From NCBI GenBank assembly GCA_964469165.1, contig CAYXXZ010000035.1, forward strand, positions 1 through 28,764: 28,764 nt of DNA. Reading direction: 5' to 3'. The notes below the pieces were generated by a model. It did not search any database. It was not told the DNA's origin and saw only the letters and a program-made list of their open reading frames with translations. Shown piece by piece: positions 1-7,619 of this stretch. Position 1 is the first letter of the stretch. Each line of letters starts with the position of its first letter. The translations under genes were made by a program, and so were the position numbers. This DNA comes from CAYXXZ01 sp964469165 (lineage in GTDB: Bacteria; Pseudomonadota; Gammaproteobacteria; Pseudomonadales; Porticoccaceae).

Positions 1-570
1 TGGCCACCCTCGTCAGTTTCCGGGTGGAAAATCCACTACTCGAAACCAGGGCCACGGGTTTGAGCCAAAACTTAGTCAGAGTGTGTTCTCTCTATAATTG
101 CAGGGGCCCGGGAATATGGCAAAAACTCACACCCTAGCCGAGATGCCTTGCAGGAGCCTGCCTGCAGGCGGCACAGTCATCGGGACACGGCATACGGTCG
201 CCTGCAGGCAGGCTCCTACAGGGTACGGATAATGCGTCGGCCGTGGGGTTAGCTCGGCGGTTACGTGCAACCTGTAACCTGAAACTCAGAGCCCGCAAAA
301 AGATCGTAACCAGGCTCCAACAGCCTCACACATCAAACCGTGGAGAGTGGCAAATAATGCCGAGCGCCTGAATCATTTCAATGGCCTGCTACTAAACCCT
401 AACCCCGAAACACTGGGGATCCATCCAGAAATAATGGATTAAACTTACACCCAGCCACGAAAGTTTTTATAGCGTTTCATAGAGATAAAATCTTTATGAA
501 AAAGTAAACCCCAAGTAAACAGGGTTATGTAGTCTTTGGAGGTGAGTGGCAAGCAGCTACTTGAAGGGGA
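1..570. other. Gene-poor left flank
   Basis: No convincing coding region is visible in this stretch. Short open frames on both strands near 445-724 lack a ribosome-binding site and overlap the promoter of the toxin-antitoxin pair. The only clear structure is the REP pair at 150-220. Base composition drops and becomes AT-rich around 450-530, just before the toxin-antitoxin module. That fits a regulatory or recently acquired segment, but this is inference. Confidence 0.5.
150..220. repeat. REP-like inverted pair 1
   Basis: Two oppositely oriented copies of a palindromic unit lie at about 150-171 and 198-219. The core is AGGAGCCTGCCTGCAGGCG, and the second copy is its reverse complement. They are separated by a loop of about 26 bases. 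The same unit recurs at 5976, 7169, 7314, 11561 and 28419, always between genes. This matches the general form of REP/BIME elements in pseudomonads and relatives, which can form cruciforms or mRNA hairpins. No RAYT transposase gene is in the window. Confidence 0.85.
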
Positions 571-600
571 TGGAAAAACCATACCCGTTGTGGGTATAGT
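571..600 (+). promoter_or_regulatory. Probable toxin-antitoxin promoter with overlapping operator
   Basis: ATACCC and GGGTAT (581-586 and 592-597) form a perfect 6-bp inverted repeat around GTTGT. The right arm overlaps a good -10 box, TATAGT (595-600). A weak -35 box, TGGAAA (571-576), sits 18 bp upstream. The toxin start codon follows at 618. An inverted repeat over the -10 box is the usual place for a toxin-antitoxin complex to repress its own operon. The arrangement is seen directly; the function is inferred. Confidence 0.5.
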
Positions 601-617
601 TTTGGTGGTGAACGGAT

Positions 618-1001
618 ATGGATATCTTGAAGCGAAGGGATTTTGCACGGCGGCAAGCGAACGAGAAGCTATCCGATGCCGCCTTGTGCAAGGCGGCTCA
701 GGAAATGGAGAGTGGTTTGATTGACGCGGACTTGGGCGGCTGCCTCTACAAGAAGCGGATCGTCCGCCCAGGTGCGGGCAAGAGCAGCAGCTACCGCACG
801 TTGTTATCCGCCCGTGCTGGCCACCGTTATGTATTCCTGCATGGGTTCCCGAAAAGCGACAAGGCGAACATCACGCGGGACGAGGAAAAAGCGTTGCAAT
901 ATGCCGGAAAGGTATTTTTGGAGCTATCAGCCACGGAGTTGGTGAAGGCATTGCAGGCTGGCATTTTACTGGAGGTGTGTTGTGACGAGCAAAATCATTG
1001 A
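618..1001 (+). CDS. RelE/HigB-like toxin of a type II toxin-antitoxin pair
   Basis: This 127-residue protein is probably a translation-targeting toxin of the RelE/ParE superfamily, of the subgroup paired with XRE antitoxins. The middle carries the basic and aromatic core expected of the fold: a YRTLLSAR strand, a RYVFLHGFPKSDKANI strand-loop, then ITRDEEKAL leading into the C-terminal helix. The ATG at 618 has only a weak purine stretch upstream (GGTGAACGGA). Its 3' end overlaps the next gene by 20 bp, the tight coupling typical of such modules. Toxin-first order is as in higBA-type operons. The subfamily is judged by pattern only, and catalytic residues cannot be assigned. Expression is probably controlled by the inverted repeat at 581-597. 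Confidence 0.75.
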   Translation: MDILKRRDFARRQANEKLSDAALCKAAQEMESGLIDADLGGCLYKKRIVRPGAGKSSSYRTLLSARAGHRYVFLHGFPKSDKANITRDEEKALQYAGKVFLELSATELVKALQAGILLEVCCDEQNH

Positions 1002-1287
1002 ATCCCTGCGCGACGACCTGGCCGCGCTGCGCGATGCGGGCGCGATCGGCAAGGTGACGATGCGCGAGTTCGACGCGATCTGCCCGCCGCCGGTGCGGGA
1101 ATTCAGCGCCGACGACATCAGGCGTCTGCGCGAGGCGCTGCACTTCAGCCAGCCAGTGTTCGCTCATCACCTGCACACTACCGCCTCGACGGTGCGCAAG
1201 TGGGAACAGGGTGAAACGCGTCCAGCCGGCCCGGCGCTCAAGCTGCTCAACGTCATTGCCGACAAGGGGTTGCAAGCCATTATCTGA
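982..1287 (+). CDS. XRE/HigA-like antitoxin, DNA-binding
   Basis: This 101-residue partner of the preceding toxin neutralises it and probably represses the operon. The C-terminal half holds a helix-turn-helix of the Cro/CI (XRE) class. FSADDIRRLREALHFSQPVF is followed by the recognition-helix region TTASTVRKWEQGETRPAGPA, the usual S-x-x-T-V-R-K-W-E-Q-G signature of HigA/NadS-type antitoxins. The N-terminal 40 residues are probably the toxin-binding part. The start is GTG at 982, chosen because GGAGG (971-975) lies 6 bp upstream and no ATG fits better. It overlaps the toxin stop by 20 bp, so the two are almost certainly co-translated. No terminator is obvious downstream. Confidence 0.8.
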   Translation: MTSKIIESLRDDLAALRDAGAIGKVTMREFDAICPPPVREFSADDIRRLREALHFSQPVFAHHLHTTASTVRKWEQGETRPAGPALKLLNVIADKGLQAII

Positions 1288-1493
1288 TGCACAGAGAATC
1301 GGAGTGCCGGCGAAACCGAAGGCCTTGTCTTTTGCTTTCCATCACCGTCGAACGGAACAACCTGGCAAAAGGTTCAGCTATCCTGGCCTTCAACAAGGTT
1401 CAAGCCGCAGACACCTAAATTGGCGCTTTTTCAGGCACAACGACGATAACTCAAGCAGTGTTAACAGGCTCCAATCCAATTGCGGAACCCCCT

Positions 1494-4400
1494 TCACCGC
1501 TCATCCACACGAGCCTCGCCCCTCACATTGAACGCAGCCTTCATCCAGCGCGCTCCACGTTCCGCCCAGCAAAAAAACAGTGGCGTGAAAAATGTTGCCA
1601 GAAATGTCGCGGCGATCATGCCGCCGATCACGCCCGTGCCGATGGAGTGACGCGCGTTGGCTCCCGCGCCGCTGCTGATTGCCAGCGGCAGCACGCCGAG
1701 GATGAACGCCAGGGAGGTCATCAGGATCGGCCGGAAGCGCAGCCGCGCCGCTTCGATGGCGGCCTCGCTGATGGCCACCCCGTCCTTGACCCGCGCGGCG
1801 GCAAACTCGACGATCAGAATCGCATTTTTCGCCGCCAGGCCAACCAGAGTGATCAGGCCAATCTGCAGATACAGGTCGTTGTGCAGGCCGCGCAGCCATA
1901 CGGCGACGAAGGCGCCGAACACGGCAAACGGCACCGACAGAATCACCGCGAACGGCAACGACAGGCGCTCGTACTGTGCTGCAAGAATGAGAAAGACCAT
2001 CAACATCGCCAGCAGATACAGGCCCGCGGTGTTCTGCTCGATCTGCTTCTCCAGAAAGGCCTGGGCATTCCACTCGAGGGTATAGCCCGCCGGCAAATGC
2101 TCCTGTGCGAGTTCGTCCATCACCGCCAGCGCCTGACCGGAACTGTAGCCCGGCGCCGGCCCGCCCAGCAGGCGCGCCGCCGGATAGATGTTGAAGCGCT
2201 CGACCAGATCGGGGCCGGTGACCAGGCGAACCTCGCCCAGCGCGGTGATCGGAATGGGCCGCCCTTCCTTGCTGCGCACGTAAACGTGGCGCAGGTCCTC
2301 CACATGGGTGCGGTATTGCGCATCGGACTGCATCTGCACGCGGTACACACGACCGAGCAAGTTGAAATCGTTGATGTAGTAGGCGCTGAACGTGCTTTGC
2401 AACGTGGCGAATATTTCGTCGATATCCACGCCCAGCAGCTTGGCCTGGTCGCGGTCGATATCGAGGCGTATCTGCGGCGATTGCGCCGAGAATGATGAAA
2501 ATACGCCGGCCACTTCCGGGCGCTGCGCAGCGGCGGCAACCAGTTGTGCGGTCGCGGATTCCAGCGCCTGATAGTCGGCGCCGACACGGGATTGCACGAA
2601 CCCCTCGAAGCCACCCGTTGCCGACAGGCCTTCGATCGGTGGCGGCGGCGCGCCGAACACCAGTGCATCCTTGACCTCGGCATCGATCGCCATTACCTGG
2701 GCGACCAGCGCGGGCGACTGCAACGCTTCAGCGCGGCGCTCGGACCAGGGCTTCAGGGTGATGAACGAAAAGCCCGTGCCTGGACGCGGCATGAAGGTGT
2801 AGGGGTCCGAGCCGCCAAAGGATACCGTTTCCAGCACCGCGGGGTTTTCCGCCATTTTTTCGGCGATCTGTCCCATCACCGCATCGGTTCTCTTCAGTGA
2901 TGCCGCGGGCGGCAGAAACGGCAGGGCGATGACGTAACCCTGATCTTCTTCCGGCACCAGCGAGGTGGGCAGCACGTCGGACAAGCGCCAGGTTGCGCCG
3001 AGCATGATCGCGAACAGCAGTGTCGCCAGTACACCGTGGCGGATGAAAAAAGCCACACCGCGCGCATAGCGCTGCGTGGCGCGCTCGAACCAGCGGCCAT
3101 AGCGCGCCAGCCAGCCGCGCTGCTCCTTTTCCACGTGCGGCTTCAGCAACAGGGAGCACAAGGCAGGCGTCAGTGTCAGCGCCACGAAGCCGGAGATGAT
3201 CACCGCCATCGACAAAGTGATCGCGAACTGGCGGTACATCTCCCCCGCCAGGCCGCCGAGAAACGCCACCGGCAGGAACACCGCCGTCAACACCAGCACG
3301 ATGGCGATCAACGGACTGGTCACCTCGCGCATGGCGCGCCTGGTGGCCTCGCGGGCATCGAGGCCACTGGTGCGCATGTGGCGCTCGACGTTCTCCAGCA
3401 CCACGATGGCGTCATCGACCACGATGCCGATCGACAACACCATGGCAAACAGGGTGGTGAGATTGATCGTCACCCCCATCACCAGCATGCCGGCAAGGGC
3501 GCCGATCAACGACACCGGCACCGCCAGGCAGGGAATCAGGGTGGCGCGCCAGTTCTGCAGAAACAGGAACACGACGAGAAAAACCAGCACCACCGCCTCG
3601 GCAAGCGTTTTCAAGACTTCCGTGATGGCGACGCGAACGAAGTCGGTGGTATCGAACACGATCTGCCAGCGCAGGCCCTGGGGGAAATCCTTTTCGAGGC
3701 GTTCCAGGGTCTCGCGCACACCGTTGGAAATATCGACGACGTTGGCGCCCGGTTGCGGGAACACGCCCAGCACCACCGCCGGCTTGCCGCCCTGCGTGGC
3801 CGAGACACTGTAGTCGCGGCCCGCAAGCTCGATGCGCGCGACGTCCTCGAGCCTGACGATGGAATTGGCTTCGGCCTTGAGGATGATGTTGCCGAACTCC
3901 TCCGGCGTCACCAGCCGGCCCTGCGCGGCGATACTGATGGTCAGGTCGGTGTATTCCAGCAGTGGCTCTTCGCCGATGCGCCCGGTGGCGAACTGCGAGT
4001 TCTGCTCGCGCACCGCGGTGGCGACATCCATCGGGGTCAGTTCGAATTGTGCGAGTTTGTCCGGGTGCAGCCAGATACGAATCGAATATTCCTTGCCGCC
4101 AAACGGGTCGATGGCGGCAACGCCGGGCACACGGCGCAGTTCGTCGGCGATGTTGATGAGCGCGTAATTGGAAATGAAGGTGTCATCGTAGCGACCATCG
4201 ACAGCGTCGATGCTGATGTAGGACACCGCCGTCCAGTTCAGCTTGCGCACCACCACGCCCTGGCGTCGCACTTCCTCCGGCAGCAGCGGCAGCGCCGCCT
4301 GCACGCGGTTCTGTACGTTGATCACCGCCTGATCCGGATCGGTGCCGATGGCGAATGTCACCACCACCTGGGTATCACCGTTGGCCGAGGCGGCGGAGCG

Positions 4401-4634
4401 CTGGTAAATCATGCCCTCGGCGCCGTTGATCTGCTGCTCCAGCGGTGCAGCCACGGTTTCCGCCGACACTTGCGGCGTGGCGCCGGGGTAGGCGGTGGCC
4501 ACTTCGACCATGGGTGGCAGGATATCTGGATAGAGCGCCACCGGGAGCGAACGCAATGCCACCAAACCGGAAATGACGATGAATGCCGACAGAACGCAGG
4601 CCAGCAAAGGCCTGTCGATGAACCGCGAAAACAT
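1494..4634 (-). CDS. RND efflux permease, HAE1 (AcrB/MexB) family
   Basis: This 1046-residue inner-membrane proton/drug antiporter subunit of a tripartite efflux pump has the family's normal length. It opens with MFSRFIDRPLLACVLSAF, the typical N-terminal segment and first membrane helix. The first periplasmic half follows, with the YPGATPQVSAETVAAPLEQQ porter motif. The transmembrane block has GIVVDDAIVVLENVERHM (TM4), where the adjacent Asp pair is the proton-relay signature. The duplicated C-terminal half shows NAILIVEFA and PLAISSGAGANARHSIGTGV. The ATG at 4634 is preceded by GGGGAG and overlaps the upstream gene's TAA (TAATG), so translation is coupled. A longer in-frame extension to 4841 was rejected because it is arginine-rich, unlike the family and lies inside the upstream gene. 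Substrates cannot be inferred. Confidence 0.95.
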   Translation of the reverse strand: MFSRFIDRPLLACVLSAFIVISGLVALRSLPVALYPDILPPMVEVATAYPGATPQVSAETVAAPLEQQINGAEGMIYQRSAASANGDTQVVVTFAIGTDPDQAVINVQNRVQAALPLLPEEVRRQGVVVRKLNWTAVSYISIDAVDGRYDDTFISNYALINIADELRRVPGVAAIDPFGGKEYSIRIWLHPDKLAQFELTPMDVATAVREQNSQFATGRIGEEPLLEYTDLTISIAAQGRLVTPEEFGNIILKAEANSIVRLEDVARIELAGRDYSVSATQGGKPAVVLGVFPQPGANVVDISNGVRETLERLEKDFPQGLRWQIVFDTTDFVRVAITEVLKTLAEAVVLVFLVVFLFLQNWRATLIPCLAVPVSLIGALAGMLVMGVTINLTTLFAMVLSIGIVVDDAIVVLENVERHMRTSGLDAREATRRAMREVTSPLIAIVLVLTAVFLPVAFLGGLAGEMYRQFAITLSMAVIISGFVALTLTPALCSLLLKPHVEKEQRGWLARYGRWFERATQRYARGVAFFIRHGVLATLLFAIMLGATWRLSDVLPTSLVPEEDQGYVIALPFLPPAASLKRTDAVMGQIAEKMAENPAVLETVSFGGSDPYTFMPRPGTGFSFITLKPWSERRAEALQSPALVAQVMAIDAEVKDALVFGAPPPPIEGLSATGGFEGFVQSRVGADYQALESATAQLVAAAAQRPEVAGVFSSFSAQSPQIRLDIDRDQAKLLGVDIDEIFATLQSTFSAYYINDFNLLGRVYRVQMQSDAQYRTHVEDLRHVYVRSKEGRPIPITALGEVRLVTGPDLVERFNIYPAARLLGGPAPGYSSGQALAVMDELAQEHLPAGYTLEWNAQAFLEKQIEQNTAGLYLLAMLMVFLILAAQYERLSLPFAVILSVPFAVFGAFVAVWLRGLHNDLYLQIGLITLVGLAAKNAILIVEFAAARVKDGVAISEAAIEAARLRFRPILMTSLAFILGVLPLAISSGAGANARHSIGTGVIGGMIAATFLATFFTPLFFCWAERGARWMKAAFNVRGEARVDER

Positions 4635-5809
4635 TATGAGTTGCTCCCCACGGCTGCAGGGAGGCTCTCCAGAGCCACTTCTTCCGCCACCACCGGCGCA
4701 CCGGGCTGCACTTTCAGCACACCGTCGACAATGACGCGATCGTCGGCGCCCAATCCCTCGTGCACTTCCAGCAGATTGCCGACCCCAAGCCCCAATGTCA
4801 CCGGCTGAAACTGCACCAGGTTCTGGGCATCCAGCGTCCACACAAAGGGCCCATCGGCGCTGTGCAGCACGGCTCGCGCCGGCACATAAATACCGACATC
4901 CGTGTGCAGGCCCTCGACCGAGGCGCGCACGAATTGCCCCGGCGCCAGGGCGCCGCTGCTGTTGTGCAATGTGGCCCGCACTTCGACGGTGCCGGTATCG
5001 CCGTGCACGCGGGTGTCGATGAATTCGATCCCGGCATCGTCCGGCAAGGTGGTGCCATTGCCCGTGCTCAGGCGCACACTGACCTTGTCGGGCTGCTGCG
5101 AAAGCGCCTCGCGCACCAGGCGCGCCTCATCCTCCGGCACCGCGAAATCGATGTACAGACGATCCGACTGGGCAATCGTCGTGAGCAGGCTCGACTCGCC
5201 ATCCGCGGCAATGAGACTGCCTTCCGAGCGCGCCTCGCGGCCTGTGATACCGGCAATCGGCGCGCGCACTTCGGTATATGCCAGATTGAGCCGCGCCTGT
5301 TCCAGTTCTGCCTCACTCGCCGCCACGGCGGCCTTGGCAGACGCGTATGCCGCTTCCGCAAGGTCGCGCTCGCGGTCCGCACTGAAACCGCGCTCCACCA
5401 ATCTGCGCACCCGCTCGCGCTGCAGTTCCGCCTCGACCAGCCTTGCCTGCTCGATGCCCAGGCGTCCCTCGGCGCTGCGCACCGCGGCGGCAAAGGGCGC
5501 GGGATCGATACGGAACAACAACGCACCGGCCTCGACCGTGGCGCCTTCCTGGTAATAGCGTTTTTCCAGAATACCGGAGACGCGCGCCCGCACTTCCACC
5601 TCCCGCTCGCCACGGGTGCGCGCGGTATAGGACAGATCGAGCGGTACGGATATGGGTGTCAGCCTGACCACGCCCACGGCGGGCGGCGCTGGCGGCGGTT
5701 CCTCTGGAGCGCTGCAGCCAATCAGGCCCAGCACCAGGCATAGCAATGCATCAGTAAACCGCCATGTCCTGTCGCGACGCATGGTCTGAGTCGTGGAAAA
5801 TCGGCTCAC
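4634..5809 (-). CDS. RND efflux membrane-fusion (periplasmic adaptor) lipoprotein
   Basis: This is the adaptor (HlyD/AcrA family) that bridges the permease to an outer-membrane channel. With the GTG at 5809 it is 391 residues. That start has a strong Shine-Dalgarno (AGGGAG, 8 bp away) and leaves a lipoprotein signal, LCLVLGLIGC, with lipobox Cys32. An ATG at 5782 is the alternative; an ATG at 5881 would bury the signal peptide. After the signal come the barrel-sandwich half REVEVRARVSGILEKRYYQEG, an alpha-hairpin rich in Ala, Glu and Arg (about 90-160), the second lipoyl half LAYTEVRAPIAGITGR, then beta-barrel and membrane-proximal domains. It is the first gene of the two-gene operon. No TolC/OprM-type gene or local TetR regulator is present. 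Confidence 0.92.
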   Translation of the reverse strand: MSRFSTTQTMRRDRTWRFTDALLCLVLGLIGCSAPEEPPPAPPAVGVVRLTPISVPLDLSYTARTRGEREVEVRARVSGILEKRYYQEGATVEAGALLFRIDPAPFAAAVRSAEGRLGIEQARLVEAELQRERVRRLVERGFSADRERDLAEAAYASAKAAVAASEAELEQARLNLAYTEVRAPIAGITGREARSEGSLIAADGESSLLTTIAQSDRLYIDFAVPEDEARLVREALSQQPDKVSVRLSTGNGTTLPDDAGIEFIDTRVHGDTGTVEVRATLHNSSGALAPGQFVRASVEGLHTDVGIYVPARAVLHSADGPFVWTLDAQNLVQFQPVTLGLGVGNLLEVHEGLGADDRVIVDGVLKVQPGAPVVAEEVALESLPAAVGSNS

Positions 5810-5975
5810 GATAAATCTCCCTGTTTTTACTGAGAAGCCGGAAATCGGGGCTGCGGGTTTGTAATGAACTATGGACCGCAAGCTTTGGGCCAGGCGCCGC
5901 CATGCCTGAATTTTCCATTGGGCAGGGCCGCTGTCTGGATGTCCGGCTACTGTGTCATCTTACGACACCTTCCCT

Positions 5976-6076
5976 GTAGGAGCTTGCCTGCAAGCGACCC
6001 TGTTCAGGTATGGCGCCTATGGCTGTATTGCCCAACCCGTCTCGTTTTTTGTCGCCTGCAAGCAGGCTCCTCGTAC
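5976..6076. repeat. REP-like inverted pair 2 (variant)
   Basis: The left unit is GTAGGAGCTTGCCTGCAAGC (5976-5995) and the right unit is its inverted form at about 6051-6076. Relative to the other copies the stem has a compensated change (CTTGC...GCAAG instead of CCTGC...GCAGG), so base pairing is kept. The right copy also has a changed tail, CTCCTCGTAC. The 52-base separation is wider than in the other pairs. This looks like a diverged member of the same REP family. Confidence 0.8.
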
Positions 6077-6155
6077 GGGTTGACCGCCTCAAGGTCAGCG
6101 CATTCGTGCTTATAGTACTGACCACTCCTGGCAACAACGAACTGCACTTGGGCCC

Positions 6156-6207
6156 AGGGTCTGTTGGCGATTTATGAGCGCGCGCTCACGAAACGGCAAC
6201 AGGCCCT
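6156..6207. promoter_or_regulatory. 52-bp interrupted dyad, possible regulator site
   Basis: The outer arms AGGGTCTGTTG (6156-6166) and CAACAGGCCCT (6197-6207) pair at 10 of 11 positions. The centre is a perfect 12-bp palindrome, GAGCGCGCGCTC (6176-6187). Both share the same axis at 6181.5, and the intervening 9-base segments match at 5 of 9. The element sits between two divergent transcription units, about 130 bp before the siderophore-interacting protein gene. It has no U tract, so a regulator-binding site or mobile-element remnant is more likely than a terminator. Function is unknown. Confidence 0.45.
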
Positions 6208-6334
6208 AGTATAACCACAAGGGCTCGACGAGGCGCGATATTATGTGTCGCGGAAAGACGGCAAGGACTCTCTCCCGCCGCCACCTTGAATCGCTTTCCC
6301 AAACCGTATACCGTCCCTTGCCCTGCAACGCTCG

Positions 6335-7144
6335 ATGAGCAGCCCAACACACTATTGGAAACCGATGATGAGCAGCACCTCCCCCCTGATCACCCGCTTG
6401 CGCCACGACACCAAACGCCGCGTACTCAGCGTCAGCCGGGTAGAGCAACTGTCGGCGAAGATGGTGCGCGTGGTGGTGCAGGGCGACGAGCTCGAGGGTT
6501 TCGTCTCCGCGGGTTTCGACGATCACATCAAGCTGCTGTTTCCCGCGGGCACCGGCCTTGAACCGTCAGCCCTGTCGGTTCGCGATTACACGCCGCGCCG
6601 CTTCGACGCCGAAAGTGGCGAACTCTGGATCGACTTCTTTCTTCACGACGCCGGCCCCGCCACCACCTGGGCGGCCCAGGCGGCCGTCGGCCAGGCCGTG
6701 GAAATCGGCGGTCCGCGCGGCTCGTTCGTCATTTCCCCGCAGGGTATCGACCATCACGTTCTCATCGGCGATGAAACCGCCCTGCCCGCCATCAACCGGC
6801 GCCTGGACGAACTGCCAGCCTATACTCGCGCCCTGGTCATCGCCGAAGTGGACGATGCCGCCGAGTGGCCCGCCTTCGCCAGCGCCGCGACCATCGAAAC
6901 CCGGTGGATCGAACGCGGCAGCTACGGCGCGCAAACCCCCGCCGATGGCCTGATCGCGAAACTGCGCACGCTGGAATTACCGTCCGAGCGGAGTTTTTTC
7001 TGGGTTGCACTCGAATCGCAATCGGCGCGCGCCGTGCGCCGCTATCTCAAGGAAGAGCGCGCCATTGACAAGGCCTGGGTGAAGGCCGCCGCCTACTGGA
7101 AGCGCGGGGTCTCCGGCGCCAAGGACAAGCTCGATGATGAGTGA
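6335..7144 (+). CDS. Siderophore-interacting protein / NADPH-dependent ferric-siderophore reductase-like flavoprotein
   Basis: This 269-residue cytoplasmic FAD protein of the ViuB/YqjH (SIP) family reduces Fe(III)-siderophore complexes to release iron. An N-terminal beta-barrel FAD domain begins near VSRVEQLSAKMVRVVVQGDELEGF. It carries the isoalloxazine-binding R-x-Y-T motif, RDYTPRRFD (R83), and the phosphate-binding GGPRGSFVI. The C-terminal SIP domain follows (HVLIGDETALPAINRRLDELPA), ending in FFWVALESQSARAVRRYLKEERAID and AYWKRG, which are family hallmarks. The ATG at 6335 has a poor ribosome site. The ATGs at 6365 and 6368 follow TTGGAA and may be the real start. The gene stands alone, with no siderophore transport or synthesis genes nearby, and its function is inferred from family. 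Confidence 0.88.
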   Translation: MSSPTHYWKPMMSSTSPLITRLRHDTKRRVLSVSRVEQLSAKMVRVVVQGDELEGFVSAGFDDHIKLLFPAGTGLEPSALSVRDYTPRRFDAESGELWIDFFLHDAGPATTWAAQAAVGQAVEIGGPRGSFVISPQGIDHHVLIGDETALPAINRRLDELPAYTRALVIAEVDDAAEWPAFASAATIETRWIERGSYGAQTPADGLIAKLRTLELPSERSFFWVALESQSARAVRRYLKEERAIDKAWVKAAAYWKRGVSGAKDKLDDE

Positions 7145-7168
7145 CGGGCCGGGGTTGAGCTGAAAGCT

Positions 7169-7228
7169 GTAGGAGCCTGCCTGCAGGCGACAAATCTCGG
7201 TGGCTGTCGCTTGCAGGCAAGCTCCTAC
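7169..7228. repeat. REP-like inverted pair 3
   Basis: The left unit GTAGGAGCCTGCCTGCAGGC starts at 7169. The right unit is an inverted variant (GTCGCTTGCAGGCAAGCTCC) at 7206-7228. The loop contains AATCTCGGTGG, which recurs in the pair at 28419-28479, so these two are probably copies of one another as a two-unit module. The pair lies 24 bp after the flavoprotein stop codon. Confidence 0.85.
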
Positions 7229-7313
7229 ACACGCCATTCGCAGGAGCCGCCAAGGCCGTCCGAAGTTCTTCAGCCACGGGTAAAATCCTTCGGCACAATC
7301 ACCAATTCCCCTT

Positions 7314-7337
7314 GTAGGAGCCTGCCTGCAGGGCAGG
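7314..7337 (+). repeat. Solitary REP-like unit
   Basis: A single copy of the core GTAGGAGCCTGCCTGCAGG is followed by GCAGG instead of the usual GCGAC. There is no inverted partner within 200 bp, so this seems to be a half-element or a decayed pair. Confidence 0.7.
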
Positions 7338-7619
7338 CCCCACTACGAGGTACGGGGTTGCCTCGGCATTTACGTGAAACTCGGGCAAACAGTGCGATCG
7401 AGAGACGATGAACAGGCTCTCAGGCAGTTGCCATGACAAGCACCTGAGCTAGACTATGCGCAACGCTACGCCCCGGCAGTCATTGTTCCGGCATTGAAGC
7501 GCGCACCATTTGTCGTTGCCCGGCACTTATATGAACCGATCCAAACACGCGCCTCGCGCCTGAGCCGGCGTGTTTTTCGGTCGCAACGCCGGTAATTCAA
7601 ACATTGTGAACAGGCCCTC

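Larger units (their letters stand above)
5810..6334. other. Divergent intergenic region between the efflux operon and the siderophore-interacting protein gene
   Basis: This 525-bp gap must hold the promoters for the leftward efflux operon and probably for the rightward flavoprotein gene. It contains a REP pair (5976-6076) and a 52-bp dyad (6156-6207). No Fur-box-like 19-mer was recognised upstream of the flavoprotein gene. I see no protein-coding gene; short frames here are interrupted by the repeats. Confidence 0.55.
7145..7619. other. Intergenic region with REP elements
   Basis: This 475-bp gap separates two co-directional genes. It contains the REP pair at 7169-7228 directly after the flavoprotein stop, where it may act as a 3' mRNA hairpin, and a solitary unit at 7314-7337. 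The remaining bases, about 7340-7619, contain no gene I can support. They must hold the promoter for the 7620 gene, but I cannot place one with confidence. Confidence 0.5.

Noticed and set aside
445..724. Two short open frames left of the toxin gene
   Set aside because: They lack a ribosome site, overlap the probable promoter/operator at 571-600, and show no recognisable protein features.
3036..4808. 590-codon open frame on the plus strand (and another at 1458-2495) opposite the RND permease
   Set aside because: These are antisense shadows of a GC-rich gene. The encoded peptides are rich in His, Arg, Gln and Gly, match no family, and the opposite strand encodes a canonical efflux permease.
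4634..4841. Extended N-terminus of the RND permease starting at 4841
   Set aside because: The extra 69 residues are Arg/Gly/Cys-rich, unlike any RND N-terminus, and lie within the adaptor gene. The ATG at 4634 has a good ribosome site and the expected MFSRFIDRP start.
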